This document shows, piece after piece, positions 42,543 to 50,680 of a stretch of DNA of 64,000 nucleotides. The stretch comes from Ferruginibacter sp. (GTDB lineage: Bacteria > Bacteroidota > Bacteroidia > Chitinophagales > Chitinophagaceae), in the NCBI GenBank assembly GCA_016786725.1, contig JAEUVU010000016.1, positions 62,001 through 126,000 of the forward strand. The letters are read 5' to 3'. A program made the translations under genes and the position numbers. The notes under the pieces are model-generated. The model saw only the letters and a list, made by a program, of their open reading frames with translations. It had not been told where the DNA came from and did no database searches. Every line of letters starts with the position of its first letter. Positions within the stretch are counted from its first letter, which is position 1.

Positions 42543-44525
42543 ATGCTGATAAGCTGGCGTGTTCCCAAAACCATACAATGGATAGTAAAACTATTCCTGA
42601 TATTCCTTTGCATATTTACAGCTTTCCGCATTGCAACAGTTATCTGTTTTAAGCCGGCATCCATTTCCATTGCCCAACTGCTTCCTTCTTTCTGGCTGGG
42701 GCTAAAGTATGACCTGAGATGGATATCTGTTATTTTATTACCCATTGCAGTACTTTCAGTATTTCCGAGGTTATCGCCATTTACGAGTGAGCGGGGTAAG
42801 AAGCTTTGGACCGTTTACCTGGGTATTACAACATTGCTTGTATTGTTTTTTTATGGCGCCGATTTTGCCCAGTTTGCTTACATCAACGCCAGACTTAATG
42901 CCGATGCCTTGATCTTTGCTGAAGATCCACGTGAAAGTTTGCAAATGGTATGGCAAACATACCCGGTGATTTGGATATTGTTCGGGCTTGCAGGTGCAGT
43001 AATTATGATGACCTGGATGTTTCGCAAAACACATGTTGATGTTACAGAAAAAAATATGAACATCCATAAATTCACTTACCGCCGAAGGTGGCACGCCGCA
43101 GCCTGGTTGCTGCTCGGATGGTTTATGTATGGATTTTTCACTTTACAGCCTTTAGACTTTTTCAGAGCCTTTAGCCTGAATGATGAATTTAAAAGTAACC
43201 TTGCCTTAAACCCTTTACAAAACTTCTTCACTACGCTGCGTTTCAGAAATCCAGATCATAACAGTAAGGCAAATGAATATTACAACGATATGTGCAGTTT
43301 CCTTCAACTGGAAGAAAATAGCAACACACAAAAAAAATACGGGAGGCTCATGCACCCCGGCAGCAAGGCTTTTGAAAGCCAGCCTAATGTTGTACTGGTA
43401 ATTTGCGAAAGTTTCAGCATGTACAAAAGCAGTATGAGCGGCAATCCGCTCAACAGTACGCCGTATTTTAACCAGCTGTGTAATGAAGGAATTTTCTTTG
43501 AGCGGTGTTTCACTCCAACCTTTGGTACAGCACGTGGTGTTTTTGCAACCATTACCGGCATCCCGGATGTGCAGCTTTCCAAATTTTCTACCCGCAATCA
43601 AGAATCTGTAAACCAGCGCACCATCATCAATGATTTTGACGGCTATGAAAAATATTATTTCATTGGCGGCCGCAGCCAGTTTAATAATTTCAAAGGGCTC
43701 ATAGCCAATATCAATAATGTGCATGTTTATGAAGAAGGCAGTTACAAATCACCTGCCTTTAATGTATGGGGCATCAGCGATAAAAATCTTTTCCTGGAAG
43801 CCAATGCAGTTTTGGCCAAACAGCAGAAACCTTTTTTTGCCATTATACAAACTGCTGATAACCACAGGCCTTTTGATATACCGCAGGAAGACAAGGATTT
43901 TGCCCGTGATCTTATAACCAATGAAGACCTGGCAAAATATGGTTTTGAATCACTGAAAGAATACCATGCATTTGCCTATACCGATTACTGCATAAAAAAA
44001 TTCATGGAAGCAGCTAAAGCATCTCCTTACTTTAATAATACCATTTTTGTTTTTACCGGCGACCATGGTGTAGAAGGTAATGCTACAGCCATTTATCCTA
44101 AAGCCTGGACGGAGCAACGCCTGAGCGAAGAACATGTGCCATTGCTTTTTTATGCTCCTGCCCTGCTGCCGGCACAAAAAAGAACCGAGGCTGTTTCGCA
44201 AATAGATATTTTACCCACCATTGCTGGTATGATGCAGCAGGCATACCTGAACACAACCTTAGGAAGAGATTTGCTTGACTCAACCAAAAAAGAGAATGCC
44301 GCATTTATTATTTATCATGCGCCGGGCTGGATTGGTGTGGTGAATGATGATTATTTTTTCAGGAAGAACATCCGTATAAAAAAAGAAGAACTGGTGCCGG
44401 TTCGTAATAACCTGCCGGTTTTATCACAACATCAATATGATTCTGTAAAGGCACATTTATCGCAGCTTACATCTGCCATGTATGAAACAGCAAGGTGGAT
44501 GCTGATTAATAATAAGAATAAATAA
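42543..44525 (+). CDS. LTA-synthase-family sulfatase-like membrane enzyme, tandem paralogue
   Basis: A 660-residue paralogue of the preceding gene: five N-terminal membrane helices, then the catalytic domain with LVICESFSMYKSSM, PTFGTARGVFATITG, HRPFDIP and TGDHG. The spacing of all motifs matches the upstream copy, so both are probably active. The final codons and TAA lie inside the first copy of a 142-bp tandem repeat, so the gene end coincides with a repeat boundary. The substrate is unknown, as for the other copies. Confidence 0.9.
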   Translation: MLISWRVPKTIQWIVKLFLIFLCIFTAFRIATVICFKPASISIAQLLPSFWLGLKYDLRWISVILLPIAVLSVFPRLSPFTSERGKKLWTVYLGITTLLVLFFYGADFAQFAYINARLNADALIFAEDPRESLQMVWQTYPVIWILFGLAGAVIMMTWMFRKTHVDVTEKNMNIHKFTYRRRWHAAAWLLLGWFMYGFFTLQPLDFFRAFSLNDEFKSNLALNPLQNFFTTLRFRNPDHNSKANEYYNDMCSFLQLEENSNTQKKYGRLMHPGSKAFESQPNVVLVICESFSMYKSSMSGNPLNSTPYFNQLCNEGIFFERCFTPTFGTARGVFATITGIPDVQLSKFSTRNQESVNQRTIINDFDGYEKYYFIGGRSQFNNFKGLIANINNVHVYEEGSYKSPAFNVWGISDKNLFLEANAVLAKQQKPFFAIIQTADNHRPFDIPQEDKDFARDLITNEDLAKYGFESLKEYHAFAYTDYCIKKFMEAAKASPYFNNTIFVFTGDHGVEGNATAIYPKAWTEQRLSEEHVPLLFYAPALLPAQKRTEAVSQIDILPTIAGMMQQAYLNTTLGRDLLDSTKKENAAFIIYHAPGWIGVVNDDYFFRKNIRIKKEELVPVRNNLPVLSQHQYDSVKAHLSQLTSAMYETARWMLINNKNK

Positions 44526-44801
44526 ACAGAGCCGGGGCGCTTCAAGCGACCTGAATCCTACCAAGGTGTCAGGCTACTACGAAAAGATTTTAAATTGGTG
44601 AAGTCATAGTGTTTCTTATATTCATAAATCTTCAGTGTCTTAATAGTGGCCAGACACCTATCAATAAACAGAGCCGGGGCGCTTCAAGCGACCTGAATCC
44701 TACCAAGGTGTCAGGCCACTACGAAAAGATTTTAAATTGGTGAAGTCTTAGTGTTTCTTGTATTCTTAAATCTTCAGTGTCTTAATAGTGGCCAGACACC
44801 T
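44521..44801. repeat. 142-bp tandem duplication carrying two TGTCAGGCYACTA-family elements
   Basis: Two nearly identical units, 44521-44659 and 44663-44801, fill the whole gap between two convergent genes. Each starts AATAAACAGAGCCGGGGCG, has a CGCTTCAAGCG mini-hairpin, and then a 92-bp element running from GTGTCAGGCYACTACG to TAGTGGCCAGACAC. The units differ at only a handful of positions, so the duplication is recent. No gene lies here; the hairpins could act as transcription stops for both flanking genes. Confidence 0.85.
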
Positions 44802-44803
44802 GC

Positions 44804-45547
44804 TCAGGCTTTTACTTTCTTCGCAATCATCAGCATCCGCTGCGACTTTTTTACATCGTAATTTCCAAAATTATAATCACCAAATACCTCCTGTATCTGC
44901 AGGCCCTGGTAAGCAAACATTTCGGTAAAATCGCCTAAGGAAAATTTGGCAACTTTTTCGGTATAGATCAAAGGCTCATGCTGCGTATCATCTTCCACTA
45001 TTATCTTTTTATAAAAATGTGTTTCATCATACCATTTGGTGATCAGAAAATTGATACCATCTATTTCTTTTTCAGATTGATGGATAAGATGATCTTCGGC
45101 ATAATGCACATTCAAAAAATCCATTACAAAAGTTCCGTTCTTTTTTATGGATTGGGCAATGGTACGAATGGCATCATCATGCTCACGACGGGTTCTGAAA
45201 TAACCGAAGCTGGTAAAAAAATTAAAAGCGTAATCAAAATAATTAATCCAGAAAGGCAGGCGCATATCATGCTTATAAAAATGCAGCATTTCTGTTTCAG
45301 ATTGCAATGCTTCCTTAATGCTGTCATCACTCAGGTCAATGCCGGTAACATCAAATCCCTTATTGGCTAATTGAATGGAGTGCCTTCCTTTTCCGCAGGC
45401 AACATCCAGCATGGTGCTGCCGGGCGCTGGTTTTAAATAACTGATCAGCTTATCAATGAATGCTTCTGCTTCTTTATCATCCCTGTTAAAATATAACTGG
45501 TGATAATACGGCGAATTGAACCAATCTTTGAACCAGGTTTGATGCAT
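44804..45547 (-). CDS. Class I SAM-dependent methyltransferase
   Basis: A 247-residue protein with the SAM-binding motif MLDVACGKGRHSIQLA and the acidic GFDVTGIDLSDD, followed by a typical FNFFTSFGYF motif IV region and a C-terminal beta-rich end. The pattern suits the small-molecule or lipid methyltransferase group (UbiE/Methyltransf_25), substrate unknown. It is cytoplasmic. Its stop codon lies three bases after the second unit of the tandem repeat. A large hairpin is found just upstream of its start, shared with the divergent glmM gene. Confidence 0.87.
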   Translation of the reverse strand: MHQTWFKDWFNSPYYHQLYFNRDDKEAEAFIDKLISYLKPAPGSTMLDVACGKGRHSIQLANKGFDVTGIDLSDDSIKEALQSETEMLHFYKHDMRLPFWINYFDYAFNFFTSFGYFRTRREHDDAIRTIAQSIKKNGTFVMDFLNVHYAEDHLIHQSEKEIDGINFLITKWYDETHFYKKIIVEDDTQHEPLIYTEKVAKFSLGDFTEMFAYQGLQIQEVFGDYNFGNYDVKKSQRMLMIAKKVKA

Positions 45548-45562
45548 AACGGGGCAAAGTTA

Positions 45563-45641
45563 ACAGTTAATAGTTAATGGTTGGGCGCATAAATATCAAA
45601 GCGCCTGCCCTGATAACAATTAACTATTAACCATTAACTGT
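45563..45641. repeat. Large hairpin in the methyltransferase-glmM divergent gap
   Basis: Arms ACAGTTAATAGTTAATGGTT (45563-45582) and its near-complement ending at 45641 surround an inner GGCGC / GCGCC stem. The right arm ends two bases before the -7 element of glmM, so the repeat occupies the place of the -33 region. Confidence 0.7.
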
Positions 45642-45643
45642 CT

Positions 45644-45651
45644 TATCTTTG
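45644..45651 (+). promoter_or_regulatory. -7 promoter element for glmM
   Basis: TATCTTTG, an exact TAnnTTTG, 25 bases before the ATG. The expected -33 area falls inside the GTTAAT hairpin and has no TTTG. Confidence 0.5.
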
Positions 45652-45676
45652 CAATCCCCTAAAAGCTTTTAGAAAA

Positions 45677-47056
45677 ATGGCATTGATAAAGAGTATTTCC
45701 GGCATACGCGGTACCATCGGCGGAAAAACAAATGATAACCTTACACCTGTTGATATTGTGAAGTTTGCTGCAGCTTATGGAAGCTGGATCTTGCAGCAAG
45801 GCGGCAACAATAAAATTGTGATTGGCCGTGACGGACGCATCAGCGGTGAAATGGTGAGCAACCTGGTGGTAAATACATTGATTGGTTTGGGATTGGATGT
45901 GGTTGATCTTGGATTAAGCACCACCCCAACTGTAGAAATGGCGGTAACTTTTGAAGAAGCTGCCGGCGGTATTATTTTAACTGCCAGTCATAACCCAAAA
46001 GAATGGAACGCTTTAAAATTATTAAATAACAAAGGCGAATTCATCAGCGGAGAAGAAGGCAAACTAATTTTAGCTGCTGCCGAAAAAGAAGATTTTGATT
46101 TTGCCAAAGTTGATAAACTGGGCGCCTACACAAAAAAAGAAGACCTCTTAAAGAAACATATTGAGGCAGTTGTTAATTACGCACTGGTTGATGCAGCCGC
46201 CATCAAAAAACAGAATTTTAAAATTGTGGTGGATGCGGTTAACAGCACCGGCGCTATTGCTGTTCCGGCCTTGTTAAAAGCACTGGGTGTAAAAGACGTG
46301 GTGGTTTTAAATGAAGAAGTTACCGGCAATTTTGCACACAACCCCGAGCCGTTGCCGGAGCATTTAACCGAACTAAGCAGCGCCGTGGTTTCCCAAAACG
46401 CCAGCCTGGGTATTGCAGTTGACCCGGATGTTGACAGGCTTTGTTTTGTTTGTGAAGATGGCAGCATGTTTGGCGAAGAATATACCCTGGTTGCTGTGGG
46501 CGATTATGTGTTGAGCAAAAGAAAAGGCAATACTGTTTCCAACATGTCAAGCACCAGAGCATTGAAAGATGTAACCATTAAACATGGTGGTGAATATCAC
46601 TCAAGCATGGTTGGCGAAGTGAATGTGGTTAATAAAATGAAAGCCGTAAATGCGGTGATTGGCGGCGAAGGAAACGGAGGCATCATTGTTCCGGACCTGC
46701 ATTACGGCCGTGATGCTTTGATCGGTATTGCTCTTTTCTTAACACATCTTGCCAAAAGCAAAAAAACCATCAGGCAGTTGCGGAGCACTTACCCTGATTA
46801 TTTCATCAGCAAAAACAAGATCGAACTAACCAACGGCACCGATGTAAAAACAATCTTTAAAAACATAAAAGACCTGTATAAAAATCAGCCAATAAATGAC
46901 GAAGATGGATTGAAGATTGAGTTTGATAACGACTGGGTGCATTTACGCACCAGCAACACCGAACCCATCATCCGAATTTACGCCGAAAGTAATTTTGAAA
47001 CAACGGCAGATAATATTGCGAGGAGGTTGATACAGGATATTGGGAAAATGATGTAG
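45677..47056 (+). CDS. glmM: Phosphoglucosamine / phosphohexose mutase
   Basis: A 459-residue alpha-D-phosphohexomutase. The phosphoserine site is S104 in TASHNPKEW, the Mg-binding loop is DPDVDRL, the sugar-binding loop GEGNGG, and the C-terminal phosphate loop is RTSNTEPIIRIYAE. These fit GlmM, which converts glucosamine-6-P to glucosamine-1-P for peptidoglycan and lipid A precursors. The wider family includes phosphomannomutase, so the exact sugar is likely but not certain. The gene stop (47056) is followed after two bases by the inverted repeat of a small element. Confidence 0.88.
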   Translation: MALIKSISGIRGTIGGKTNDNLTPVDIVKFAAAYGSWILQQGGNNKIVIGRDGRISGEMVSNLVVNTLIGLGLDVVDLGLSTTPTVEMAVTFEEAAGGIILTASHNPKEWNALKLLNNKGEFISGEEGKLILAAAEKEDFDFAKVDKLGAYTKKEDLLKKHIEAVVNYALVDAAAIKKQNFKIVVDAVNSTGAIAVPALLKALGVKDVVVLNEEVTGNFAHNPEPLPEHLTELSSAVVSQNASLGIAVDPDVDRLCFVCEDGSMFGEEYTLVAVGDYVLSKRKGNTVSNMSSTRALKDVTIKHGGEYHSSMVGEVNVVNKMKAVNAVIGGEGNGGIIVPDLHYGRDALIGIALFLTHLAKSKKTIRQLRSTYPDYFISKNKIELTNGTDVKTIFKNIKDLYKNQPINDEDGLKIEFDNDWVHLRTSNTEPIIRIYAESNFETTADNIARRLIQDIGKMM

Positions 47057-47058
47057 CG

Positions 47059-47495
47059 AAGAATTAGGAATGGAGAATTAGGAATTAGGAATGATTAATA
47101 ATTCGATATGAAGGCTGAAAATATAGTAAGAGAGAAAAGTTATGCTTTTGCTTTGCGTATAGTTAAAGCTTATAAATATCTTGCGGAAGAAAAGAAAGAG
47201 CTTGTTTTATCCAAGCAGTTATTAAGATGCGGAACTTCGGTTGGGGCAAATATAGAAGAAGCAATTGGAGGTCAGAGTCCGAAAGATTTCTTTGCTAAAT
47301 TGAATGTATCATATAAAGAAGCCAGAGAAACAATGTATTGGTTGCGTCTTTTAAAAGACAGCGACATTTTAAATGAAAAAGAATCTGATTCGTTAATGAA
47401 CGATTGCGATGAACTACTTAAAATAATTGGAACCATAATAAAAACGATGAAAGTTAAATTGAGCACTAATTCCTAATTTCAAATTCCTAATTCTT
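47059..47495 (+). mobile_element. Four-helix-bundle cassette with 29-bp inverted repeats
   Basis: A 437-bp segment bounded by imperfect 29-bp inverted repeats: 47059-47087, built from AAGAATTAGGAAT plus ATTAGGAATTA, and its complement at 47467-47495 (about 25 of 29 positions match). It carries one gene, a 122-residue 23S-IVS-like four-helix-bundle protein. It starts two bases after the glmM stop and its right end overlaps the start codon of the cysteine desulfurase. No transposase is present. The structure is that of a small mobilisable cassette; how it moves is unknown. Confidence 0.75.
47108..47476 (+). CDS. Four-helix-bundle protein (23S rRNA intervening-sequence type)
   Basis: A 122-residue, almost entirely helical protein of the IVS-encoded/S23 superfamily (TIGR02436-like). 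Landmarks are the helix start ENIVREKSYAFALRIVKAYKYL, the highly conserved QLLRCGTSVGANIEEAIGGQ between helices 2 and 3, then FFAKLNVSYKEARETMYWLRLL. Members are found inside 23S rRNA genes as intervening sequences in some bacteria and as free genes in Bacteroidota. The related Avd protein helps retroelement-based diversification. The role here is unknown. The last codons run into the right-hand inverted repeat, so the gene and its repeats appear to travel as one unit. Confidence 0.9.
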   Translation: MKAENIVREKSYAFALRIVKAYKYLAEEKKELVLSKQLLRCGTSVGANIEEAIGGQSPKDFFAKLNVSYKEARETMYWLRLLKDSDILNEKESDSLMNDCDELLKIIGTIIKTMKVKLSTNS

Positions 47496-48621
47496 GAAAC
47501 GTATTTATTTCGACAACGCCGCCACTACCGCCCTCGATCCGCAGGTGCTGGAAACCATGATGCCATATTTAACAGAAAAGTTCGGCAATCCTTCTTCCAT
47601 TTATTCTTATGGCCGGGAGAGCCGCATGGCTATTGAAACAGCCCGCAAGAGCGTTGCTAAAATTTTAAATGCACACCCTGCCGAAATATTTTTTACCAGC
47701 GGCGGCACCGAAAGCAGCAACACCGCTATTGCCTGCGCCATCCGTGATCTGGGGTGTAAACACATCATCACTTCGCCGATAGAGCACCATGCCGTAACAC
47801 ATTCTGTTGAGCATATTGATAACATGGATGCTGCCAAAGTAAGCTATGTAAAATTATTACCCAATGGCCATGTTGATATTGACGACCTTGAAAAATTACT
47901 CGCCGCTGCCGAAGAAAAAACACTCGTTTCTTTAATGCACGCCAACAATGAGATCGGTAATCTCCTGGATATACATGCCGTAGGTGAATTATGCAAGTTA
48001 TACAATGCCATTTTTCACAGCGATACCGTACAAACTGTTGGCCACTTTCCTTTCGACCTGCGTAACACACCGGTGCATTTTATAACCGGCGCTGCACATA
48101 AATTTCACGGACCAAAAGGCGTGGGTATGCTCTACATCAACGAGAACGTACGCATAAAACCTTTTGTACACGGCGGCGGACAGGAACGCAACATGCGTGC
48201 AGGCACCGAAAATCTTTACGGCATTGTTGGCTTTGCCAAAGCCCTCGAACTTGCAACAGCAACTATGGAAGAAGATATGGCTTACATCGGCACGCTTAAA
48301 TATTACATGATGGACGAACTGAAAAAACACATCCCCGGCATTGCATTCAACGGCGATGCATTGGGCCGTTGTTTGTACACCGTTCTCAGCGCCAGCTTTC
48401 CCAAAACAGAAAAATCAGAGATGATACTTTTTAATCTCGACATCAATAATATTTGCGCCAGCGGCGGCAGCGCCTGCACATCCGGCGCCGACCAGGGCAG
48501 CCACGTCATCCGTGCCATCAACAACAATCCCAACCAGGTAACGGTGCGTTTCAGTTTCAGCAAACACAATACAAGGGAAGAAGTTGATATGGTGGTGGAG
48601 AAGCTAAAAGACCTGGTCTGA
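47494..48621 (+). CDS. Cysteine desulfurase (IscS/NifS family)
   Basis: A 375-residue PLP enzyme that takes sulfur from cysteine for Fe-S clusters and thiolated tRNA. PLP lysine K203 lies in AHKFHGPKG, the catalytic C328 in ASGGSACTSG, and HHAVTHS carries the conserved PLP-stacking His. The protein begins at the usual IYFDNAATT strand, so the start must be here, yet the only available start codon is a TTG (47494-47496). Its first two bases are the last bases of the four-helix cassette repeat. The insertion most likely replaced the AT of a native ATG (inference). No iscU or suf genes are adjacent. Confidence 0.93.
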   Translation: MKRIYFDNAATTALDPQVLETMMPYLTEKFGNPSSIYSYGRESRMAIETARKSVAKILNAHPAEIFFTSGGTESSNTAIACAIRDLGCKHIITSPIEHHAVTHSVEHIDNMDAAKVSYVKLLPNGHVDIDDLEKLLAAAEEKTLVSLMHANNEIGNLLDIHAVGELCKLYNAIFHSDTVQTVGHFPFDLRNTPVHFITGAAHKFHGPKGVGMLYINENVRIKPFVHGGGQERNMRAGTENLYGIVGFAKALELATATMEEDMAYIGTLKYYMMDELKKHIPGIAFNGDALGRCLYTVLSASFPKTEKSEMILFNLDINNICASGGSACTSGADQGSHVIRAINNNPNQVTVRFSFSKHNTREEVDMVVEKLKDLV

Positions 48622-48951
48622 CGCCCTCGTCTGACCATGGCGAAAAAAATACTGAGCGAAGTCGAAGTATCGCAAAGGGCACAAAGTTTTCTTCGTGCCC
48701 TTTGTGTTTTCTTCCTTAGTGACCTCTGTGGTAAAATTTTTCTTTTTTTTGAGCCCGGCGATAGTAATGCTATTAAGCTTCATTGGCGTCGCACTCTTGT
48801 ACGATATAATTTTACTGAGCTTTATAACTTCTGGTAAAGATTAATTTCGTTTTAGTCAATTAAAATATTAGTTTTATACGTACTGATGAATAAAAATCAA
48901 TAGGGTCGTTAAAATATGTAAATTGTCATCTGGAATTAGAATATTTGATAA
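48622..48951. other. Intergenic region with dispersed repeat and palindrome, no gene seen
   Basis: The first 100 bases hold phylum-typical repeat sequence (ATACTGAGCGAAGTCGAAGT) and a CAAAGGGCAC / GTGCCCTTTG palindrome at 48673-48704, which may stop desulfurase transcripts. The rest, 48840-48951, is very AT-rich and marks the left edge of the ImmA/DUF4411 island. A 66-codon frame across the repeat is not credible. Confidence 0.6.
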
Positions 48952-50100
48952 ATGAGTCAGAATATATATATAGATGTAAATTTTGAAGTGCTAATTTGGG
49001 CTAGAGAAGCAATTGCTTTAAACCGTACAAATGCTTCTAAGAGTTCTGGCATTTCTTTAAAAAAACTAAGTCAACTTGAGGATGGAAGTGTTTTGCCTAC
49101 TCTAGAAGAACTTAAAGAGTTGTCAAAAACATACAAAAGAACTATTGCAACCTTATTATTGAAAGAGCCTCCAATGGAAAAACCATTGCCTGCTGATAGA
49201 AGAACTATTAATTCCAAAGACTTGGGTTATTTCCATGAAAAAACAATAATGGCAATTCGTAAAGCTCGTGCTCTTGTAGGCTCTTTGATTGAATTAAAGC
49301 AAGATGCAGGCATAGCTATTCAACGTTTCAATTATAAAGCAGACTTATCTCAATCCGCTTCCGAAGTTGCTATTAAATTAAGGAGAGAATGGAACCTAGA
49401 AGAAATAAAACCTATCAAAAACATTAATTCTGCTTTAGAGGCTTATATAGATAAAATTGAAAATTTGGGTATTGCAGTTTTTCAATTGAGTTTAACCCAA
49501 GATGGGTTGAGAGGCGTATCAATTGTTGATGATTTGGTTCCCATAGTTGGAATTAAGAGAGGGGGAGAAACCCCTACAGCAAAAATATTTACTCTATTTC
49601 ATGAAGTTGGTCACATTCTTTTAAATGAAGGAGGGTTGTGCGATTTGTCCGAAAGTAATACCCAGAAAATAGAAAAGTGGTGTAATTCTTTTGCTGCTGA
49701 AATTTTGATTCCAACAACAGAGCTTTTACAAATGAAAATCATAAAAGATAGAAAATCTGAAGGCAATAAGATATGGGCTAAAAAAGATTTACTTGAGATT
49801 GCTAGCTATTTTCATGTAGGCCCGCTTGCAATTTTGAGAAGTTTATTAGAAAACAAGCTTACCACAAAAGCATATTACCAAGAAAAGCATGTCGCATGGA
49901 ATAAACCTTCATTCGGAAGATCTAAAACTCCGGAAGGAAGAAATATTGCTAAAGAAACTATTAAAGAAAGAGGTCGTACCTATATAAGTCTTGCATTTTC
50001 CGCATTTGATAAAAATAGAATTGACCTTAAAGATTTATCTGATTTCTTGGGAATAAAGCTTTCATACATTCCTAAGACAAGGCAATTGTTAAATGCATAG
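48952..50100 (+). CDS. XRE-like plus ImmA/IrrE zinc-peptidase protein (antitoxin-like)
   Basis: A 382-residue protein. Residues about 8-75 form a degenerate helix-turn-helix (WAREAIALNR, then KKLSQLEDGSVLPTLEELKEL). Residues about 150-260 form an ImmA/IrrE metallopeptidase domain with HEVGH at 217-221 and the third ligand E250 in FAAEILIP. The C-terminal 100 residues are not assigned. ImmA-type proteins cleave repressors or act as antitoxins, and fused XRE-ImmA proteins commonly pair with a PIN-like DUF4411 toxin, the gene found two bases downstream. Both genes are notably AT-rich compared with their surroundings, which suggests horizontal gain. Confidence 0.88.
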   Translation: MSQNIYIDVNFEVLIWAREAIALNRTNASKSSGISLKKLSQLEDGSVLPTLEELKELSKTYKRTIATLLLKEPPMEKPLPADRRTINSKDLGYFHEKTIMAIRKARALVGSLIELKQDAGIAIQRFNYKADLSQSASEVAIKLRREWNLEEIKPIKNINSALEAYIDKIENLGIAVFQLSLTQDGLRGVSIVDDLVPIVGIKRGGETPTAKIFTLFHEVGHILLNEGGLCDLSESNTQKIEKWCNSFAAEILIPTTELLQMKIIKDRKSEGNKIWAKKDLLEIASYFHVGPLAILRSLLENKLTTKAYYQEKHVAWNKPSFGRSKTPEGRNIAKETIKERGRTYISLAFSAFDKNRIDLKDLSDFLGIKLSYIPKTRQLLNA

Positions 50101-50102
50101 AA

Positions 50103-50627
50103 ATGCAATTAGACTTTAATCAAGGAAACACAGTTTATGTAGTTGACACAAGTAGTTTGCTAATGCTTGAATACACTTTCAAGTACGACAATCCTGTTTT
50201 TGTAGCGATATGGGAAGAAATCGAAGAATTAATAGTTGAAGGGTTATTTAGAACAATAGATTTTGTGGAAGAAGAAATTAATAGTTACGAAGGGAAAGAA
50301 GAGTTTTTGAAAAATTGGGTTAAGAAATGGAGAAAACATTTTGTTTATCAAACCGACTCAGCAACTATAAATGCAGCTATCCCAATAATAAATGCCGAAT
50401 ATAAATCTGGTTTTTTTGATGCAAAAAAGCTAGCAGCTGGTAAGGAAGAAGCTGACCCATACTTAATCGGTTATTGCAAGGTTAATAATTGTGTTTTAAT
50501 AACGAATGAAAACAAAAACAAGCCAAACAAAATTCCCAGTGTATCTCAAAAAAATGGAGTCAGGTGTATTGATATTTTTGATTTTCTATCTGAAAGAGGG
50601 TTAAGAATGGAAAGGAAAAAAAGTTAG
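50103..50627 (+). CDS. DUF4411 PIN-like protein (putative toxin)
   Basis: A 174-residue protein with a PIN-domain outline: VVDTSSLL with acidic D15, a central EEEIN helix (about 56-60), D118 in EEADPYLIGYC and a late LITNEN strand. These acidic residues fit the metal site of PIN ribonucleases, and the DUF4411 family is reported as PIN-like with an XRE/ImmA partner. The start lies two bases after the upstream stop, so the genes are co-translated. It probably acts as an RNase toxin controlled by the upstream protein (inference from family and order). Confidence 0.85.
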   Translation: MQLDFNQGNTVYVVDTSSLLMLEYTFKYDNPVFVAIWEEIEELIVEGLFRTIDFVEEEINSYEGKEEFLKNWVKKWRKHFVYQTDSATINAAIPIINAEYKSGFFDAKKLAAGKEEADPYLIGYCKVNNCVLITNENKNKPNKIPSVSQKNGVRCIDIFDFLSERGLRMERKKS

Positions 50628-50680
50628 AAAAATATCAAACTTAACTATGTAGTTTTTCTCTTAAAATATTTACCCCCACC

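Noticed and set aside
48637..48837. 66-codon plus-strand frame after the cysteine desulfurase
   Set aside because: It translates dispersed repeat and palindrome sequence (ILSEVEV..., CVFFLSDLCG), is not protein-like, and sits in a typical intergenic repeat.
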